Assembly: GCA_024752435.1 (NCBI GenBank) | Contig: CP103030.1 | Location: 1,178,001-1,242,000 of the forward strand | Length of the DNA: 64,000 nt | Source of the DNA: Allantophomopsis cytisporea | Lineage: Eukaryota; Ascomycota; Leotiomycetes; Phacidiales; Phacidiaceae | Direction: 5' to 3' | Part shown: positions 39,244 to 51,848 of the stretch, in pieces | Layout of the letters: each line of letters opens with the position of its first letter | Numbering within the stretch: the stretch's first letter is position 1 | Made by a program: the position numbers and the translations under genes | The notes under the pieces: generated by a model | Seen by the model: only the letters and a program-made list of their open reading frames with translations | Databases searched by the model: none | Told to the model about the DNA's origin: nothing

Positions 39244-41280
39244 TGCAGAAGAGTCTTAAGAGATATAAACTGAATTGAAGGACGTAATTGGTTGCTGTTT
39301 CAGGTAGAGATCTTGAAAAAGGAAAAGAAAGAGAAAAGGAGACCCTTTTCTATTGTTATGCTCATGAGTCGGCCTCCCTTGAATGATGTCGGATTCTGAT
39401 TCATATCTGCCTTGTTGTAGCACAATAAACTTCAGAAATGACCTTATATCTTCTTTGTTTGCTTTAATCATAAAGTCAAATTGTCAAGCGTCGATCAATG
39501 CCGACTCGAAAGTTTGAGATATGTTGCGGATAAAACTCGAGCTTTTAATAGGACAAACGTTGATTTGGAATAGCAACATTGCTTAGTTCCTAAACATTTG
39601 GACTCATTATCAGACAAAACATCGAAAAGCTAGTTTACGTAATTTTCTATTTCGATTTGCATTCTTATAGGAACTTGAACCGAGGAACATGAATCATAAA
39701 AGTTAGTAGCCCGTCTGATTATTACATTATATATTGGTACTGTGTAGGGACCATGCTCAGCTTGTCCATTCGAGCCAGCTTCTCAACAGAATAATAACTT
39801 CAGCACACGTCGATTTCTGTTCCAGCACTCAAGACAAGTCTATGCATTTTTACACTTCAAGCCGAAAATAACTCCCACTCTCCCTTGCATTTAGCAGCTT
39901 CCTATTACACCGTAGTTATAAAAATGCAAAAAATAAGTCACAACGCCATACTGTCTTCTTTATATATAGTTTGAACATGATTTACATTTGTTGCTGGCCA
40001 ATTTAGAGATATAGTTGCAAAGGAGACATGATTTATCTGTTGAGATATACGGCCAGCAATCAAGTTCACTTGCAGGTTGCAATATGAACAGCTCACCTTA
40101 TACCCTCCCGAAGTAAGCAAGGCACCAAGCTTCATATGTAAGACGGCTGCAGAGTCGATCCTGTTTCCTGTCTAGCAATCGTGTTCTCCACTCCAATCGA
40201 TGGTTGTGCTAGAACGTCGATACGTTACGTCATAAGCCCAGGACAGTAATATAATAAATTCAATCATTTATCATGTTTATTGAAAAATCACAACAATAGA
40301 CACAAAGAACCGATAAAATCCGGATTTGTGTTCTCAGACATAAATAGTGTGTTTGGTATGGTTAAAATTGTGAGGAACCTAATTGTTTCAGCTTTGACTT
40401 TCTATATATGAAAGATGAGATGGATGAAATACCTTGTCAAATATGACGTCTACGTGAAAATTGTATTGGGCTTCACAGTCCCCCTTACGAGCTGAGCCAT
40501 TCTCAATAATGAAGGGTAGAATAGCTACCCACAAATAACGCTGTCAGTTTTTTATTATTACATCAGGGGAGGCGTTCTTACTGCGTTTATTATATGAAGC
40601 TACAGCAACATAGATTCTGACCTAGTCATATACTGTGGCCCGTGTTATATTACAATAGATTGGATGTACTGTAAAAAATCATCAGACGTTTGTGCACAGC
40701 TGTCAAAAGAACTATAGGGAGAAGAACAGGAAAGAGTGAATAGACTTGAATAAAGCATTTATTGCCGAGTATTGAATGTTGATTACATAGTAAGTTCATA
40801 TGAAATAAATCAGGGTCATTTAAAGCCAACGCTTCTAAGTATGATGACCCGCAAACTGCTTAACTCATTTGTATGTAGAATCTGCCATAATCATGATAGT
40901 CAGCTATAATATGAATCGCAGAAAATGGTATTGAGGCATAAGTGGTTACGTCGAAATACGGTTAAAGTATGATAGTCCTTACGGTTATACCCGTGGAACG
41001 CGGGTGGCGCCCTATCAAGGTTTAGTGAGAACCCTGTGCAGCCTCCTTGTACGCGACATCCCTTATCAGCACGGCTACTTATCCTGGGCAAGGGACCCTA
41101 GAGCCTTCATTCCGTGACAAATGCTATACTGGGAAGTCGCTTTCTGAAATTCGAAAGCATTGTCGAACGGCATTCCACTAGTTATCTGAGTATGGAGGCT
41201 GTCGTGTCTCCATGATTCGCCCTACTTCGCCCGAAATCCGCCCTGACTCATCTCTCCCTCAGCATCGAGTAAGTTGGAAT

Positions 41281-41449
41281 GCGTCAGATACGAAGTCAAA
41301 ACAATTTGGCATCTGAATCGAGTGTGACAGGTCTGCATGGAATACGAAGACGGGACTTTTGACATCAGCACAGTTGAAGTAGTGCGTTGGCGTGCGCAGG
41401 ATACAAAGTCGGAGCATTTAACATAAGCATGTTGAATTGAGTATACCAT
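41281..41449. repeat. three-copy degenerate tandem repeat upstream of PKS2
   Basis: Units start with ATACGAAGTC / ATACGAAGAC / ATACAAAGTC at 41288, 41342 and 41401 (54 and 59 bases apart). Copies 2 and 3 then share a TTTRACATMAGCA stretch and GTTGAA; copy 1 is more diverged (TTGGCATCTG). It ends about 340 bases before the PKS2 start codon. Confidence 0.65.
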
Positions 41450-41528
41450 ACTTGCACAAGCCTTGCGTCTGACGCACGGGGACCGAAACTATAATTAAGG
41501 GGAGCTAAAATATTTAATCGATCGATTC

Positions 41529-41566
41529 AAAGGGAGCTTCTGCTCTATCCATCTGAGCTATGAGGA
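41529..41566 (-). other. tRNA 5'-half-like fragment
   Basis: On the minus strand, from about 41566 down, the sequence reads as an acceptor 5' strand, TA, and then a perfect D-arm GCTC-AGATGGATA-GAGC, including an A-box match (TAGCTCAGATGG). No matching anticodon stem, T-arm or acceptor 3' strand follows, so it is not a working tRNA gene in this form. Confidence 0.35.
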
Positions 41567-41789
41567 TCAAATAACCCCCACACGAGCATGATAATGATAA
41601 CGTAGTTTTCTGATGATTATATGTCTGTCTGTTTGCGTTTGATATATAGACATCCTGATAGTTCATTCACCCCCAAGGAATTGTGCTCACTCACCCACAT
41701 CAGCTCTTTCATGTTGAAGAAAAAAAGATTCCAATCAAGCACTTTTGTTTCCAATCTCTGAGATATATTCAGTACCTAAACCTATACAC

Positions 41790-44700
41790 ATGATGATTCG
41801 AACGACACAAGCGTATGCACATGCCAAGCAGCCCCAGGCTTCTGGGCAGACCAACCGCATGAACGGAACAGAAAAGACTCCTGCTATGCCAATCGCAGTC
41901 ATCGGCATGGGCTGCCGCCTCGCTGGAACAGCAACTTCTCCAGAAGGCCTGTGGCAAATGCTATCCAGAGGACAATCAGCATGGTCCAGAGGAGATAACT
42001 CAAGATTCAAAATGGAGGCCTTCTATCATCCTGCTAAGGAAACCAGGGGAGCGGTATGTTAGATGAACGAATGATGCCTTATTGATTGTATGGGAACTGA
42101 TACCAACCCAGTTCAATACCAGAGGTCTCTATCTTCTGAAACAGGATGTATCTCATTTTGATCATCAGTTTTTTAATGTCAGTCCGCTCGAGGCGCACGC
42201 TATTGACCCTCAACAGAGACTGATGCTCGAGGTTGCCTATGAGGCTTTCGAGAATGCGGGAATGTCGATTGAGTCACTTGCATCTTCGGACACAGGTGTC
42301 TACTGTGCAGTGTCAAATCATGATTATGAGAAAATGCAGGGCAGAGATCCAGAATTCTCTCCAAAGTAAGTTCCAGCAGGGAAACCAATGCAAAGCAAGA
42401 GTCTTATTCATTTGAAGATAATTGCTTGTTGGTCAACTGCTAACATATTTCTGCAACAGCCACCGATACACAGGTACAGGTGGAGCACTTGTGTCCAATC
42501 GAATATCATACCATTTCAATCTAAATGGACCTAGCATCACTTTAGATACCGCATGCTCTGGCAGTCTTGTAGCCGTGCACGAAGCCTGCAAAGCGATACG
42601 GAGCGGCGAGATCCAGCAAGCTCTTGTAGGCGGCACCAACCTGATACTTGACCCAGAGCACATCGCAGTCATGTCATCATTGCAGTATGTAGTCAAGGTA
42701 CCTGTCTATTTGTGTGGTGATTTGAGAGCTAAAGTTAAATTAGATTTCTTTCTGATCATGGTCGATGTTATACGTTTGACAGTCGAGCAAGTGGATTTGG
42801 TAGAGGTGAGGGCGTGGCGGCAATTATATTGAAGCCGCTTAGCGATGCAATTCGTGATGGAGACCCAATCCAATCGATCATAAGAGCTACTGCTGTTAAC
42901 CAGGATGGCCAAACCCCCAGTGTTACAATGCCCTCACAAGTTGCACAGGTAAGGATGATCAATAGAGCGTATGCTGAGGCGGGACTTGATCCCCGAGACA
43001 CATGCTACATTGAAGCACATGGTAAAATATACTCTCCAATCCTTGCTAAAAAAATCCAAGAACACTGATTTGAATAGGTTCTGGAACGCAAATTGGAGAC
43101 AAAATCGAGGTAGGAGCCATTTTCGAAACTTTCTGCCACGATCGAGCATCAGATGCTCCGCTCTATGTTGGTAGTGTCAAAACCAACATCGGCCATACAG
43201 AAAGCACTGCCGGATTAGCAGGACTCGTGAAAAGCGTGATGATTCTCAAATATGGAAAGATTCCTCCTAGTTTGAACTTTTCCATTTGTAACAAACAAAT
43301 TCCTCTAGACGATTGGCAAATCAAGGTACGTAAAGAACTTGTGGTCGTATTTGGTGGATATCTTCTTAGTTCTATTACAGGTACCACGAAAAGTGCTTCC
43401 CTGGCCTGAAAATCATGTTCGCCGAGCATCGGTAAATAGCTTTGGATATGGTGGGACAAATGCCCATGTCATTCTTGAAGCACCAGAAGATTATTTGGCT
43501 CTACAGTCCCAGCCGCATGCACGCAACAATCCTGTGGTGGAAAATGGTACAGCGTACGAGATACGGCCATTGAATGGAACAGAAGTTCACCCAAGTGATG
43601 GCGATGTACCCGGTAACCATGAAATAAAGTTCTTACAGGCACGCGAATATGCTACTCGGACCATTGATAAGAGACATCTGTTTGTTTTCACTCATGCTAC
43701 TGAACGTGGTATGAGTGCCATGGCAACTAATTTCAAGCAGTACCTCCAGATGGGGGCGCAAGATGAGAGCCGTATTCTTGATAGATTAGCTTACACGCTA
43801 GCCATGCGGAGATCTCGCCTCGCATTCCGAGTGGCTGTGAGTGCTACCAACTTGACAGAGCTGCTCGATGCTCTCGAGGCGGTTGCTAAAGGCACAATAC
43901 GTGCTCGTAGGGCTCTTGAAAACCCTGAGATATGTTTTGCATTTACTGGTAAGTTCGTTGGTGTGCAAAGCCGAATGGCGTACCCGTACTGAATTTTTCA
44001 GGTCAAGGAGCACAATGGGCACGTATGGGCCAAGAGCTCCTCAGTGCCTATCCAGTATTTGCGGAATCCATGGGAGCTGCTGAGTTAGATCTTGCAAGCT
44101 TGGGTGCAGATTGGTCGCTACTAGAGGAACTCTTTGCAAAACCTGGAGAATCTCGTATTAACGAAGCTGCTATTTCGCAGCCTTGCTGCACAGCCATTCA
44201 AATTGCTCTGGTAGATCTCCTGCGGTCGTGGAATATTCGACCGACGGTTGTGTGTGGTCATTCGAGTGGCGAAATTGCTGCAGCATATGCTGCAGGTTTT
44301 CTTACTGCTCATGATGCTCTGAGTGTTTCTTTCTTCAGAGGACTAGCAGTCCGAAATCTTAAAGTACGACACCCGGAGCTGGACGGTGGTATGATGGCTG
44401 TGGGACTGTCTCCGGAAGAAGTCCAGCTTTATATCTCTAGAAATATTTCAAAGGATCTTTCTAAGAGGGTTGTAGTGGCTTGCATAAATAGCCCAGCAAG
44501 CGTTACCCTGTCTGGTGACACATGTGTACTCCAATCGATACAGAAGGACCTCGAAGATAACGGTGTTTTCAATCGTCGCCTCGCCGTGGATGTTGCATAC
44601 CACTCTCATCATATGGGGCTTGCTCGAAATGAGTACCTCGAATCAATGAAGGGCCTAAAACCACTGCAGTCGGATGGTAGTGTACGCATGGTATCTTCTG

Positions 44701-47700
44701 TGACCAGCAAGGCAATCCACGGTGAAGCAGTGAACGCAGAGTACTGGACTGAGAATATGGCATCTCCTGTGAGATTCTCCGAGGCTCTCAGTGGTGCTCT
44801 AACACTGTCAGGCCAGGGCACCAATGGCTCGCGATCAGCTGCGGATATTATTCTTGAGGTTGGACCGCACTCAGCGCTCGCAGGGCCAATCAAGCAAACA
44901 CTCAAAACTGTTACGCAGAAGTCGTCCAAAGTTTCGTATCACTCCATGCTTTTAAGAAATGTGGACGCTGTTAAGACTGCAGTCGATATGAGTGGCGAGT
45001 TGTTTACCTTCGGATATGATGTCTGTCTCAATTCCATTAACGACACGGAAAATATTTTAGAGAAAAAGGCATTGACAAATATGCCGTCGTATAACTGGCA
45101 GCACTCAACGTCCCACTGGAGTGAAAGTCGTATCAGTGCGCAATATCGACTCCGGCAGTTTCCAAGGCACGATCTGTTAGGGGTTCCCAGCAACGACAGC
45201 ATACCCACGGAGCCAACATGGCGAAACTACTTGGGCTTGTCCGAACTCCCTTGGCTTAGTGGCCACGTCGTTAATGACCAGGTAATATTTCCTGCCAGCG
45301 GTTATATATGCATGGCTCTCGAAGCTCTACGCCAGATAACGGTGATAGATGGTCGGATGTGGAAGAACATCATGTGTCGATTCCGTGAGATAGTTGTTGA
45401 AAGAGCGCTGCTAATTCCGGAGAACGCTGGAGTAGAAACATTCTTCACTCTCAGACGGTATGCATCTTCAATCAGAGAATCCACATCAACCTGGAAAGAG
45501 TTCAGGGTTTTCTCGATTTCTTCCAAGGGCGAGGATACTGAGCATTGCCGTGGCCTGGTGTGTATAGAGCACCGCGATACTGATGTAGCTGAGGCGTCAC
45601 AAGAGAATCTCCATCGTGCAGAGGTCGCCCGAAAGGGGTTTGAGGATGCACGGAACGATTGTCGAAGCACGATCAATGTCGAAAAATTCTACCAAGACCT
45701 CAAGTCTGTTGGAATCGGCTATACCGGGCCATTCGCAAATATAACTCAAATCAGCGCCCAGCCACTTGGTTCATTGTGTACTGTCAAGATCCCGGAGACC
45801 AAATCTTCAATGCCTGGGGGATATCAACAACCTCACGTGTTGCATCCTGCGACTCTGGACATGTGTTTTCAAACCTCCTTCCCCGCTCTGATGGGCTCTA
45901 CTAAGATGACTTCTAGCGTAGTTGTTTCAAGTATCGAAGAGCTAGACATCTCTAGCAATATCAGTTCTGAACCCGGAAAAAGCTTCCTTGCCCATGCTAC
46001 AATTCAACCCTTCGGACGTCTGAAACATAGGGCAACCGTTGATATTGGAGATTACGGACTTCGGGAACCTTCACTGATCAGCATCCGGGGCCTAGGTTTA
46101 AACTCTACAGATAACCTGTCAAACACCTCACATCAATCGCAGAAACAAGACTTGTGCCATCAACTAGAGTGGGGCCTGGATACTGCTTGTGCGAAGCAGC
46201 ATGATGTCGAAAATCTGTGTCGATTCGGGCTGGAGCATGATTCTGCCTTTGAAAGACGAAACACCTATGATCAATACATCTGGAACATCATTGAACAGGT
46301 GCTTTCTGTCATCTCTGAAAAAGATGAAGCGTCGATGACGACGCACCACCAGAAACTGCTGCACTGGATGCGCTCAAAACGGCAAGATCCGATTGTCAAA
46401 GTTGTTTCAAAGCTGAGAGAAAAAGTTCAGTCACTCGGTGTTGAGGGCAAGATGTTGGTGCACGTCAGTGATCACCTAGTAGACATACTGAGGGGAAAGA
46501 TCGATCCGCTTACAGTTATGATGAAAGACGACTTGCTTTACCAGTTGTATGCGATGGAAAACATCCAAAGATGCCATACCGAACTCGCAAATTATCTACG
46601 TCAACTCCAATTCAAAAACCCTCGCATGAAAATCCTCGAAATCGGCGCGGGAACAGCGAGTATGTCGATCATCGCACTAGAGGCTCTAACGGGCGACCTC
46701 GCGACACGTCGAGTGGGGAAAGAAAAGCTTGACAAGTACGTGTTTACAGACATCTCTAGTGGATTTTTCGAGAAGGGTCAGGCCCGATTGGCAGATTGGG
46801 GAGAGCTGGTTGAGTTCAAGAAGCTTGATATTGAGAAATCAGTCAAGCAACAAGGATTCGAAGAAGGTTCCTATGATTTGATCATTGCCTCCAATGTGCT
46901 ACATGCAACTCAAACCATGTCTAAGACCATGACAAACGTGAGAAGCTTGCTGAAGCCCGGAGGAAAACTCGCTCTGGTAGAAATTACCGAAAACCATATG
47001 CTCTGGCACATGACCGTTGGAACACTTCCCGGGTGGTGGCTTGGAGCCGAAGACGGTCGCATAGACTCTCCGCTGCTTGCATTGCCGAGATGGGACGATC
47101 TTCTCCGTCATACTGGGTTTTCCGGAATTGATGCTAGGGTAAAGGACTATGAGTCAACACACGAGCATCAAGTCAGCTTGATAATTTCGACAGCTGCAGC
47201 AAAAGCTGATGAGGAGTACTATCCAGACATCGAAATAATTTGCAGTGATAAGGAGAAGTCAACGGCCGATGCATTTTCCAGGCTGCTTACAGGTGCAAAA
47301 CAGCAGCGCCAGGTTCGCCAGAGCTCTCTCGACCAGGCTGTGTTTTCCGACAAGATTTGTGTAGTGCTTCTTGAAATATTGGCACCATTTCTTTGTTCCT
47401 GCAAAGAAGTTGAATTCCAAAAAATCAAGTCTATGTTCATTCAGGCTCAGGGAATTCTCTGGGTTACGAAGGGCGGTGCGATCGAAGTAACAGAACCTGA
47501 AAAGGCTATCATCACCGGCCTCGCTAGAACTTTAAGGTCGGAGGATCATGGGCTCAACATTTTCACACTTGACCTTGACCCCAACACTGACAACCCAGCT
47601 GATATGGCGCAGCATGTCTTTGAGGTATTCGGGCAAGCTTTCAAACGAGACAATGAGACTGGATACTTCCGGGAATTCGAATATGCTGCGCGGAATGACA

Positions 47701-50093
47701 TGATTCTCATTCCTCGAGTCGTGGAAAATGCTCCGCTAGAAACTTATGTTCAGAGCACTGTCAATGAGCAGGAGCCTGCACTTGGATCTCTTCACCAACA
47801 GGGGCGGTCTTTGGGCTTAGAGATACAGACCCCGGGAATCTTAGAATCGCTATACTGGACCGACAACACCAGTCACAACCAGAAGCCAGCTGCGAATGAA
47901 GTCCGTATCGAGGTGAATATGGTCGCGCTGAATTTTAAGGATCTCATGAATGCCATGGGCCAGCTTCCAGGTCTCAGCGCAATGCTGATCGAGTGCAGCG
48001 GCACTGTGGTCGAAGTAGGCAATGCCACCAAAGGTAAATTCATGGTTGGTGACCGCGTTTGCGCCATCCATCCAGATGGAATTGCTACCACCAGCAACAT
48101 TGATTATCATCAAGTACAGCGTATTCCGGATGGAATGTCATTGGAGCTTGCTACAGCTATCCCTATTTCTTATGCCACTGCAATCTACGCTTTGAGGGAT
48201 GTGGCCCGCATAAAGAAGGGGGATTCAATCCTCATCCACGCAGCAGCTGGCGCATTGGGACAAGCGGCTATTGCATTTGCCCAATACTTCCGGGCTGGGG
48301 AGATCTTTGTAACTGTTGGCAGTGCAGAGAAAAGAGCGCTCATCAAGAAGAATTTCGGCATTTCCGATGAGAACATATTCTGTAGCCGCACTCTCTCATT
48401 TAGTCAAGGAATCCAGAGACGGACCAACGGCAAAGGTGTGGATATAGTTCTCAATTCCCTCAGTGGTGACGCAACGCGCGAAAGTCAAAATTGTCTTGCC
48501 CAGTTTGGACGATTCGTTGAAGTCGGTAAGAAAGATCTCTTGTCAAATACTCGAATGGAAACGCAATATCTCGAAAAGAATGCGACCTTTTCCGCGGTGG
48601 ACTTGGGAATAGTAGCACAACATAAGCCACTAAAGATTCAAGAAATCCTTGGGACCATCGTTGACCTGATTCATACAAACAAACTTCAAGCTGTGTATCC
48701 TATCACATTGATGCCTATTTCTGACTTCGAAGCTGCGTTCCGTCAAATGCAAACTGGGAAACACGTTGGAAAACTCATTTTACAGATTGATCATCAATCC
48801 CAAGTGAAGGTGAGTTCAGTTTCATGTGAAAGACGGGTAAGCATTGTACTAATTCATTCCCAGATTCAACAAGAGCCTCCCTCGCCTACGAAATTGAAGG
48901 ACGACCAAACTTATCTGGTTGTCGGTGGTCTAGGAGGCATTGGTAAGGCAATCGTTAAACATCTAGCAGATCTTGGTGCAAGACACATTGCCACCCTATC
49001 GCGATCCGGTGCAGAGCGCGAGAGCACGCGCGAGTTTGTTAGAGAGATGCGCAATGCTGGGGTCAACCTCATCATTCAACACGGAAGTGTGACCGAAATT
49101 GGAGATATCAAGAAACTCAAAGATCAGGTTGGAAAGCGAACAATTCGAGGTGTCATCCAGGGGGCGATGGTGCTGCAGGTAAGTTGAGTTGGAAGCAAGT
49201 TATTTGTTGTGTGAAATCCTAACAAAGCAACGCAGGACTCCACTGTGAGTAACATGACTTATGCACAGTGGCAGACAACACTGGCACCAAAAATCACCGG
49301 AACTCTTAACCTGCATTCCGTTTTTGGCAACTCACTCGACTTCTTTGTCTGTTTGTCAAGTGAATGTGGAATAGTTGGCAGTTACGGTCAGGGAAATTAT
49401 AGCGCTGCCAGTACATTCCAAGATGCTTTCGCGCGTTATCTTTCCTCGAAGAACCTTCCCATTCGCACCATAGACCTAGGAGTTGTTGGCTCAGAAGGTT
49501 ATACAGCTGAGAACCAAGCAGCAGCAAAGCATGTTATGCGTTATGGTGTAGGAGTTATCAGCATGGAGGAACTCTTCGCGCTGATCAATCATGCAATTTC
49601 TTACCCTCTTACTGACACGCCAACAGCGGCACAAGTCCTCGCTGGAATTAATCCCGCCGATCCAGTATCTGATTCTGAGGAGAGTGCTGCGCAACGACCT
49701 GACCCCCGTCTGTCTCACGTTTGGAATATGCGTTCGCGCAAGAGTACGACGAATGCGACCACTGGTGAAGTTGATCTCTGTGCAGCGCTCCAGTCTACCA
49801 CAACACAAGACATGGCTGTTCAAATAGTCTTGAGTGCAATCACAGAGAAGCTGTCCCGGCTCCTGGGTCAATCAGTTGAAGAAATCAGCCCTACGCAATC
49901 GGTGTCGAGCTACGGTATGGACTCACTTATTGCAGTAGAGCTGAGAAATTGGGTATCAAAGAAGCTAGAGTCATATGTACAGACTTTCGAGTTGATGAGT
50001 GCGCTGTCAATTCAGGATCTTGCGAGGTTGATAGCAGAGAGATCAAGATTGGTGCCTGCAACCCTTTTTTCAGAAAAAGATGGTGGGGAGTAA
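41790..50093 (+). CDS. PKS2: highly reducing polyketide synthase with C-methyltransferase
   Basis: Model: exons 41790-42053, 42112-42365, 42460-42684, 42744-43021, 43078-43325, 43381-43948, 44002-48809, 48864-49178 and 49236-50093, 2605 residues. Domains in order: KS with DTACSGSL (Cys about 204), [11 protein letters not shown] and [12 protein letters not shown] with GHSSGE (about 697); DH with [10 protein letters not shown] (about 1030) and LDMCFQ; CMeT with [11 protein letters not shown] (about 1490) and [12 protein letters not shown] with [11 protein letters not shown] (about 1910) and [13 protein letters not shown] with GGLGGIG (about 2230) and [16 protein letters not shown] with YGMDSL (Ser about 2548). 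There is no release domain. Differences from consensus are Ser for the second Thr-loop residue in the KS (GSGT) and GALG for GGVG in the ER cofactor loop; neither clearly kills activity. The 54-nt intron at 48810-48863 has no stop and is a multiple of three, so it could be retained. The first ATG (41790) is followed at once by a second. Confidence 0.94.
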
Positions 50094-51848
50094 TATTGAG
50101 GGGATATGGAGTTAGTTTTGCGTTTTTGGATCTTTATCTTGCAAGCAATCTTAATGTTATGATCTTCCCTTTGGACGTCGTATGCGGTGTAATGGGCTTT
50201 CCATAGTTGTGGTACCTGGAGATGTTCGAAGTATCTGAATGATAAAGTTGTTGTTGGCATTGAACAGATCTCAAATTTCTACAGTAGATGTAGTGTTGCA
50301 CTGAATGCACCTTTCTTGATCCTCAAATCTATTCACTGGGTTGAAGAACTCTGCCTCTTACACTTACGACTCTAGCACGCAGCAAACCCCTACAACATTT
50401 AACTATTTTCAGTTTCCGATGTAGCGACAAGGATACTCTACTGAAAGCCAGCATTCACTATAGAAGAGGCCTTTTCAAAGTCCTGAAGCTTACGCAGTTC
50501 CAATTAGTCTATCAATATTGTGCTTCATAACAGAACATGAGATGAGGGCTTATGATATATCATCTGGATAATGGTCACGATGCGAGGGCAAAATATAAGC
50601 CAGCTAAACGCTTTGTTATCAATGAAGGACTGTTATCTATCTCAACCTAGTTTTATCTCTTGTAACATTATTGTTTAGTTTGGGAGTTTGGATGTTTGTT
50701 TTTGAATATAATAGTAAAGCAAGTGACATAGACCGTTGATTATATAGTGCCTATATAGAGTTCCCCATCGATAAAATGATGCGGAAGGAGGCTAATCTAA
50801 CTGTCAATATATGAGCAGTAGCCGACTTTAACTTTCGAGTCTCTCAAATTGAAATCTCCTCTAAATAGGCAAGGGCGCCGGTTACAGGCCACTCTTCATG
50901 TATTCAAGCAGCTCCAAAACAAATCCTGCTTCCTCTCAACCATTTTACATCCGTGTTTCCGCTCTGATACTACGCACCAATCGTGTTGATACTAACAGAA
51001 TGTCTCGTCAAAGCCCCCTATGAGTAGAATCTCTTATACACACGAAAACGCCGGAGCCTTTGCATATCCAAGAGTTTCAGTAGTTGTACTCGATTACTTT
51101 TAACAAATAGACATCCGGAAACACAAACAACCAAGCCAGAGCTAGTTCAGTTATCAAGTTGCTGATCAAAACCTCTCATGCCAAAAATATATTCTGCAGC
51201 TGATCTATAGGGAAGCAGGAGACAGAATTGATAATTGTGATAAGTTTACCCTAGTGGCCTGCTCTGATTGCGTCTTCAAGTCAACAGCTACGCTACCATG
51301 TCGAATAGATAATTTGACAAAGGTTTATTATGGGCCGGCCGCGGGAGTCGAACAATCAGTGTGAATATTAAAAATAGGAATTTCATATGTTACTAAGCCG
51401 GACAGCTTTGGCAGTGACGCATCTTGATGTCTTCCGGACATGGCATAGTGGAACCTAGAGTAGATCGAGGGAAACTGCTTGTATCTTGATCACAACCGCC
51501 TCAGGCCCATCGAAAAAGGGGGAAAAGTTCTGGAATCACAAAGTAGATCGTATTATATATGTGAATACTCAAAATGTTTTGCCCGGACGTAAAATAACGC
51601 ATTTGTACTCAAATGCGACGGTGATGTAGATATGTCGTTGAAAGAGAGGTAACGGTGCCTATTTTAACATTTAGCGCGGTCACGTCGCGTATGTCGTTAC
51701 ACCGTAGACGCGATACAATTCCCCACATGAACCTTCGAGACAGTGCGCGCAAAGCTTCTAAGCACATCAGTTCAACTACCATCATAAATCTCAATCCTTC
51801 AATCGAAGCAGCGGATTCTGCTTCAGCTGCGACGGTTACTTTCGAAAG
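50094..51848. other. intergenic region between PKS2 and Pds5
   Basis: AT-rich, no gene. A primer-binding-site-like or tRNA 3'-end-like sequence occurs at 51331-51353 and is listed separately. The last 200 bases are more GC-balanced and should be the Pds5 promoter. Confidence 0.5.
51331..51353 (+). other. sequence complementary to a tRNA 3' end (possible retrotransposon PBS relic)
   Basis: The plus strand starts with TGGGCCGGCCGC and runs into GGGAGTCGAAC. Its complement reads as a tRNA T-loop (GTTCGACTCCC), an acceptor strand and a terminal CCA. Nuclear tRNA genes do not encode CCA, so a primer-binding site of an LTR retrotransposon is a better fit than a tRNA gene. I could not define LTRs around it. 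Confidence 0.35.

Larger units (their letters stand above)
39244..41789. promoter_or_regulatory. 2.5-kb divergent promoter region of the acyltransferase and PKS2
   Basis: Between two start codons in opposite directions, so promoters for both lie here. Mostly AT-rich, with a more GC-rich patch at about 40970-41450 that includes a three-copy tandem repeat, and a tRNA-like fragment at about 41530-41565; both are listed separately. No regulator gene is present. Confidence 0.5.

Noticed and set aside
40970..41110. GC-richer patch as an RNA gene
   Set aside because: I found no stem set or box motifs matching a known RNA class.
19173..50093. Calling this a lovastatin, compactin or squalestatin cluster
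   Set aside because: Only the general logic is shared. The acyltransferase class, the domain set of PKS1 and the missing tailoring genes do not support a named product.
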